Shown: positions 14,774-17,984 of the stretch, in pieces | Layout of the letters: each line of letters opens with the position of its first letter | Position numbering within the stretch: position 1 is the first letter of the stretch | NCBI GenBank assembly: GCA_003553825.1 | Contig: PWFL01000045.1 | Coordinates: forward strand, 1-17,984 | Origin: Candidatus Iainarchaeum sp. | GTDB taxonomy: Archaea > B1Sed10-29 | DNA length: 17,984 bases | Reading direction: 5' to 3' | Position numbers and translations under genes: made by a program | Notes under the pieces: model-generated | Seen by the model: the letters and a program-made list of their open reading frames with translations, nothing else | Told to the model about the DNA's origin: nothing | The model's database searches: none

Positions 14774-14962
14774 TTATTTCTTTATTCTTAGTGCGTACTT
14801 TCCTGGTGTGTCTACCTTTAGTTCTTCCGCTAGTTCGGATTTTTCTGGGTTCAGTATTATTGTGTATCCTTTCCAGCTTTGTGTTAGTTTTGATTCTTTG
14901 CATACTGGGCATTGGTTGCCTTTCACTATTCTGTGGCATTTTTTGCATGCTTTGTCTTTCAT
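14774..14962 (-). CDS. spt4: Transcription elongation factor Spt4 (RpoE'')
   Basis: A 62-residue zinc protein that forms a heterodimer with Spt5 and binds the RNA polymerase clamp to promote processive elongation. Zinc ligands are Cys6, Cys9, Cys18 and Cys21 (ACKKC and CPVC). SWKGYTIILNPEKSELA and PGKYALRI are family hallmarks. It lies directly downstream of rpo7, an order found across archaea. The start at ATG 14962 follows GAGATGATTAAAA. Confidence 0.95.
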   Translation of the reverse strand: MKDKACKKCHRIVKGNQCPVCKESKLTQSWKGYTIILNPEKSELAEELKVDTPGKYALRIKK

Positions 14963-14984
14963 TTTTAATCATCTCTTTGTTTTT

Positions 14985-15542
14985 TTAGTTCTTTTCTTCG
15001 TTTTCTTTCTTTTCTTCTATCCATTCTTTTTTTCCTAGTCCTGGTTGTTTCATTGTTAGATTTATCTTTGAGTCGTTGACGTTGTTTTTGAGTGATACTG
15101 CGATTATTCTTGCTCTTATTTCGTCGTCTTTTTTGACTTTTCTATCGGTTTCTTTTCCTGATAGTGTTTCCGTTTTTTCGTTGTATGTCATGTAGTCGTC
15201 CGTGATCTGTGATACGTGTGCTAGTGCGTCTATTGGTCCGAATCTTACGAATGCTCCGAAGTTCACTATTTCGTTCACTCTTCCTCTTACTGGTTCGTGT
15301 AGTTTCGGGTTGAATACTAGTGCGTCGAATGTGACGTTGTAGTAGGCTGATCCGTCTCCTGGTATTATTTTTCCGTCTTCTATGTCTCTGCATTTGGTTA
15401 TGCTTATTATTACTCCGTGTTCTTGATCTATTTTGGATTCGTATTTGTCTTGTAGTGCTTTTATTGCGGATTCTTCGAGTGGTCTGTCGAAGTACTTTGG
15501 TGGTATTCGGACTGAGTCTTCAGCTGTGATTTGTTCGTACAT
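14985..15542 (-). CDS. rpo7: DNA-directed RNA polymerase subunit Rpo7 (RpoE')
   Basis: A 185-residue stalk subunit that with Rpo4 binds nascent RNA and helps open complex formation. The N-terminal tip domain (about 1-78) shows DSVRIPPKYF, HGVIISITKC and GSAYYNVTFDALVF; the S1/OB domain (about 82-170) shows GRVNEIVNFGAFVRFGPIDALAHVSQ and KVKKDDEIRARIIAVS. It ends with KINLTMKQPGLGKKEW and a charged tail. AGAGGGATAAA precedes ATG 15542. It begins 15 bases after the pyrophosphatase and is followed by spt4. Confidence 0.97.
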   Translation of the reverse strand: MYEQITAEDSVRIPPKYFDRPLEESAIKALQDKYESKIDQEHGVIISITKCRDIEDGKIIPGDGSAYYNVTFDALVFNPKLHEPVRGRVNEIVNFGAFVRFGPIDALAHVSQITDDYMTYNEKTETLSGKETDRKVKKDDEIRARIIAVSLKNNVNDSKINLTMKQPGLGKKEWIEEKKENEEKN

Positions 15543-15557
15543 TTTATCCCTCTTTGT

Positions 15558-16106
15558 TTATTTTTCTTCGTCGTATTTGTCCATGGCTTTCTTGACTTGT
15601 TTGTGGGCTTTTTTTGCTCCCAACCAGTTTTTTACTTTTACCCATTTTGATTTTTCCAGTTCCTTGTAGTCGCTGAAGAAGTGAGCTATTTCTTGTCTTT
15701 TGTGTTTGTTTACTGATTTTATGTCCCTGTAGTCTGCTTTTCTTGGGTCTTTCATTGGTGCTGCTAGTACTTTATCATCTGTTCCGGATTCGTCTTCCAT
15801 TCTTAGCACTCCTATTGGTCTTACTTCTATTACGCATCCTGTGAATGTTGGTTCTTCAGTTAGCACTAGGATGTCGAGTGCGTCTCCGTCTTCTGATATT
15901 GTTTGTGGTATGAATCCGTAGTCTCCTGGGTAGTGAAATGGTGAGTGTATGACTCTGTCTAGCTTGAAGTATCCTTCTTCGTCTTGATACTCGATTTTGT
16001 TTCGGCTTCTTCTTGGTATTTCTATGACTGCGTTGACTTGTTTTGGTGGGTTTTTTCCTCTTGGTATGTCTTTCCATAGGTTTTTCGTGTTGTTTATCTG
16101 AATCAC
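15558..16106 (-). CDS. ppa: Family I inorganic pyrophosphatase
   Basis: Hydrolyses pyrophosphate released in nucleic-acid and tRNA charging reactions. It has 182 residues, with LWKDIPRGKNPP, the active-site YPGDYGFIP (59-67), EDGDALDILVL with Asp73, Asp75 and Asp78 as metal ligands, and a second DD pair near 110-111, all as in soluble family I enzymes (PF00719). There is no ATG before LWKDI; the only standard start is GTG 16106. A TATA box centred about 28 bases upstream suggests a leaderless message beginning at this codon. Overlap of the GTG with an AGGTGAT sequence leaves some doubt about the start. Confidence 0.95.
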   Translation of the reverse strand: MIQINNTKNLWKDIPRGKNPPKQVNAVIEIPRRSRNKIEYQDEEGYFKLDRVIHSPFHYPGDYGFIPQTISEDGDALDILVLTEEPTFTGCVIEVRPIGVLRMEDESGTDDKVLAAPMKDPRKADYRDIKSVNKHKRQEIAHFFSDYKELEKSKWVKVKNWLGAKKAHKQVKKAMDKYDEEK

Positions 16107-16130
16107 CTGTTGTGTTTTTTATTCGTTGTG

Positions 16131-16140
16131 TTATTTATTT
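16131..16140 (-). promoter_or_regulatory. TATA box for the pyrophosphatase-rpo7 transcript
   Basis: Minus-strand AAATAAATAA lies in the 62-base gap after the PIN gene, centred about 28 bases before GTG 16106. This fits initiation at or just before the start codon, so ppa, rpo7, spt4 and following genes may be a transcript separate from aIF2-gamma. Confidence 0.45.
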
Positions 16141-16168
16141 TTCTCCTGTGTTTACCTCTTTTTGGTGT

Positions 16169-16555
16169 TCATGTTTCTATTTTCTTGTTGCTTCTCAGGT
16201 ATATTACCGGTATTTGTTTTTCTTGGCATCTTTTTTTGAGTTCTTTGTCGTTCGTGGCTACTTCCGCGTTTTTCTTCTTCGCGTATTCTATTATTTTATC
16301 GTCCGTGTGTGTTTTATCTGTTTTTATCGTGTCTATTTCGATGTTTTTTTGTTTTATTAGTTGTTGTGCTACTTTGCTTGCTTTTGTATTCATTTCTTTA
16401 AGTTCTTTTTGGATTGATTTGAGCACTATGAATTTTGCTCTTGGTTTTTTTTGTTTTATTTGTTTGAATATGTCTATTTTTTTTGTTTGTGGTAGTACTA
16501 GGAAATTGGGGTCCAGTACTACTTTTGTTTCTTTTTTTGTTGGTTTTGTTTTCAT
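16169..16555 (-). CDS. PIN-domain protein (Fcf1/VapC9-like)
   Basis: A 128-residue protein of the archaeal PIN-domain group next to aIF2-gamma. The acidic quartet expected of a Mg-dependent ribonuclease is present: VVLDPNFL with Asp15, a Glu near 51 (IQKELKEM), the pair at 85-86 (HTDDKIIEYA), and ATNDKELKKR with Asp103, followed by IPVIYLR. The family is related to Fcf1/Utp24 and VapC9, and no antitoxin gene is adjacent, so a housekeeping RNA-processing role is more likely than a toxin role. It starts 12 bases after aIF2-gamma. The protein is extremely Lys-rich. Confidence 0.88.
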   Translation of the reverse strand: MKTKPTKKETKVVLDPNFLVLPQTKKIDIFKQIKQKKPRAKFIVLKSIQKELKEMNTKASKVAQQLIKQKNIEIDTIKTDKTHTDDKIIEYAKKKNAEVATNDKELKKRCQEKQIPVIYLRSNKKIET

Positions 16556-16567
16556 TTTTCTCTGTTT

Positions 16568-17779
16568 TTATTTTTCTATGGTTTTTCCGTAGCCTATTAG
16601 GCTCCATCTTCCTTTTGTTTTTCTTGATAGTGCTATTCTTGAGTTTTCTTCTATTGGCATTTCTTTTTGTAGTTTTATCTTCACGGTGTTTTTGAATATT
16701 TTTTGTACTGTTCCGAGCACTGTGCCCGTGCCTACTGTTATTACTAGTTTTTCATTGGTCTTGATCGGTTGTACTTTTTCCATGTCCACGTTTTCTTCCA
16801 GTAGATTTGGCTCTATCTCTATCTCTGTTGTTACTTCTGGTGTGGTTCCTTTTTCTCCTGCTATTGATCCTATTAGGTTGTCTCCTTTTGTTAGGGATGG
16901 GTCTAGTTTTGTTTGTACTCCTATGAGTCCTCCTGGTCTTGCTTTTTCTATTTCGTGTTCTTCCGTTGATAGTGAAGCGATTTCGGTTTCTAGTTTTTTT
17001 GTTTCTCCGTCTCTTTTCACGCCTGGCACTATTTCTATTTTGTCTCCTTTTTCGAATTCTCCTTGTGTTAGTGATCCTCCTATTATTCCTCCTTGTATTT
17101 CTTGTATTGGTGTTCCTGGTTTGTTCACGTCGAATGATCTTGCTATGTAGAGTCTTCCTGGTTTATTCGGGTCTCTTTCTGGTGTTGGTATTTCTTCCTC
17201 TATTGCTTTTATTAGTTTGTCGTAGTTTATGTCGTGGTGTGCTGATACCGGGATTATTGGAGCGTTTTCTGCTACTGTTCCTTTTATGAATTCTTCTATC
17301 TGTTCTTTGTGTTGTTTTGCTTCTTCTTTGTCCACTAGATCTATCTTTGTTTGCACTATCACTATGTTTTCAGTGTTTGTTATGTCCAGGGCTGAGAGAT
17401 GTTCTTTTGTCTGTGGTTGTGGGCATTCTTCGTTTGCAGCTATTATTAATAGTGATCCATCCATTATGCTTGCTCCTGATAGCATCACTGTCATCAGGGT
17501 TTCGTGCCCCGGGCAGTCCACGAATGATACTCTTCTAAGTGTTTCTGGTTCTCCTTTGCATTGGTCCGGGTTGGACGTGTATAGTTCGTTTCCTTGTTTG
17601 TCTTCGCCTTTGTAGAATGTGGTGTCTGCGTATCCTAGCTTCATTGTGATTCCTCTTTTGAGTTCTTCGCTGTGTGTGTCGGCCCATTTTCCGCTTATTC
17701 CTTTGACTACTGATGTCTTTCCGTGGTCCACGTGTCCTGCTAGCCCGATGTTTACTTCGGCTTGTTTTGGTTCATCCAT
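16568..17779 (-). CDS. eif2g: Translation initiation factor aIF2 subunit gamma
   Basis: The GTPase core of the heterotrimer that carries Met-tRNAi to the small subunit. It has 403 residues. G1 is GHVDHGKT (15-22), switch I includes EELKRGITMKLGYAD, G3 is DCPGHETLM (88-96), G4 is TKID (144-147, usually NKID), and G5 is VSAHHD. NEECPQPQTKEHLSALDI and GTVAENAPIIPVSA are aIF2-gamma hallmarks, then domains II and III follow. The segment at 57-75, which in most relatives holds a four-cysteine zinc knuckle, has a single Cys here. AAAGGCGATAAA precedes ATG 17779. It starts an operon with the PIN gene after a 51-base gap. Confidence 0.96.
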   Translation of the reverse strand: MDEPKQAEVNIGLAGHVDHGKTSVVKGISGKWADTHSEELKRGITMKLGYADTTFYKGEDKQGNELYTSNPDQCKGEPETLRRVSFVDCPGHETLMTVMLSGASIMDGSLLIIAANEECPQPQTKEHLSALDITNTENIVIVQTKIDLVDKEEAKQHKEQIEEFIKGTVAENAPIIPVSAHHDINYDKLIKAIEEEIPTPERDPNKPGRLYIARSFDVNKPGTPIQEIQGGIIGGSLTQGEFEKGDKIEIVPGVKRDGETKKLETEIASLSTEEHEIEKARPGGLIGVQTKLDPSLTKGDNLIGSIAGEKGTTPEVTTEIEIEPNLLEENVDMEKVQPIKTNEKLVITVGTGTVLGTVQKIFKNTVKIKLQKEMPIEENSRIALSRKTKGRWSLIGYGKTIEK

Positions 17780-17830
17780 TTTATCGCCTTTAAAGGTCTT
17801 TAGTTCTTTTTATTGTTCGGATTTTATTTT

Positions 17831-17984
17831 TTATTCCAGTTGTTTTTCTATCCATTCTTTTAGTGTTGCTCTGTCTTTGTTTTCTTGTTCCGCTTCCAGT
17901 AGTTCTTGGTACTGTTCTTCTGTGAATTCTTCTGCTTGTTCTTTTATTTCGGATATGTTTTTTTCTGCTAGTTCCTCGTAGTCC
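17831..17984 (-). CDS. C-terminal fragment of an unidentified protein (5' end outside window)
   Basis: The minus-strand frame is open from the right edge to TAA at 17833-17831, giving 51 residues. The fragment is helical and acidic. NISEIKEQAEEFTEEQYQ and AEQENKDRATLKEWIEKQ look like a small C-terminal helical module of the kind found appended to other proteins in salt-adapted archaea, but I cannot name the protein. Its A-ending codons match its neighbours and it ends 51 bases before aIF2-gamma, so it may be the preceding gene in the same transcript. Confidence 0.6.
   Translation of the reverse strand, partial: DYEELAEKNISEIKEQAEEFTEEQYQELLEAEQENKDRATLKEWIEKQLE

Noticed and set aside
16169..16555. 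PIN protein as the toxin of a toxin-antitoxin pair
   Set aside because: No antitoxin-sized gene adjoins it. The neighbours are aIF2-gamma and pyrophosphatase, a conserved housekeeping setting for this PIN group.

Overview
The window is archaeal. It carries archaeosine tRNA-guanine transglycosylase, SecF/SecD of the archaeal type, CDP-archaeol synthase (CarS), Rpo7, Spt4, aIF2-gamma, eS1, eS24, eS31, archaeal-type uS15, the KEOPS subunits Kae1 and Bud32, UPF0147 and an intron-containing tRNA-Tyr. Coding strands are extremely purine-rich (Arg mostly AGA, Ile mostly ATA, A-ending codons), and several proteins have acidic tails. This fits a salt-adapted euryarchaeal or DPANN lineage such as Nanohaloarchaea, but the lineage is an inference from gene content and cannot be fixed from the sequence alone.

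Layout. At 1-1460 are the 3' end of an AMMECR1-family gene (+), then on the minus strand a Yip1-like membrane protein, tRNA-Tyr with a 39-nt intron, and UPF0147. At 1667-8923 is a plus-strand block: an MscS channel, a TPR membrane protein, tgtA, secF, secD and a KaiC-like ATPase, followed by tRNA-Gln(TTG) at 9042. From 9122 to the right edge everything is on the minus strand. In order of transcription it reads: C-terminal fragment of an unidentified protein, aIF2-gamma, PIN-domain protein, pyrophosphatase, rpo7, spt4, eS24, eS31, CPBP protease, kae1, a one-pass membrane protein, bud32, uS15, eS1, DUF92 protein, carS. Most spacings are under 35 bases or overlap, so these are operons. No stretch over 300 bases lacks a gene; the largest gaps (about 208 bases before mscS, 164 before uS15, 135 before secF, 118 after the KaiC-like gene) hold only promoter-like AT-rich sequence.

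How it works together. Much of the window serves translation and transcription: initiation, small-subunit proteins, RNA polymerase stalk and elongation factor, t6A modification of tRNA (Kae1/Bud32), archaeosine (TgtA), and two tRNAs. A second theme is the membrane: SecDF, MscS, CarS with a DUF92 partner that may feed polyprenyl lipid synthesis, Yip1, CPBP protease and two unassigned anchored proteins.

I found no defence, mobile or CRISPR system and nothing that clearly amounts to a new multi-gene system. The best leads are the tRNA-Tyr intron with a near-copy of its own 3' exon, the carS/DUF92 pair, two membrane-protein genes interleaved in the eS31-kae1-bud32 cluster, the 44-residue acidic tail of eS24, the eroded zinc knuckle of aIF2-gamma, and a patchwork of two codon-usage regimes.
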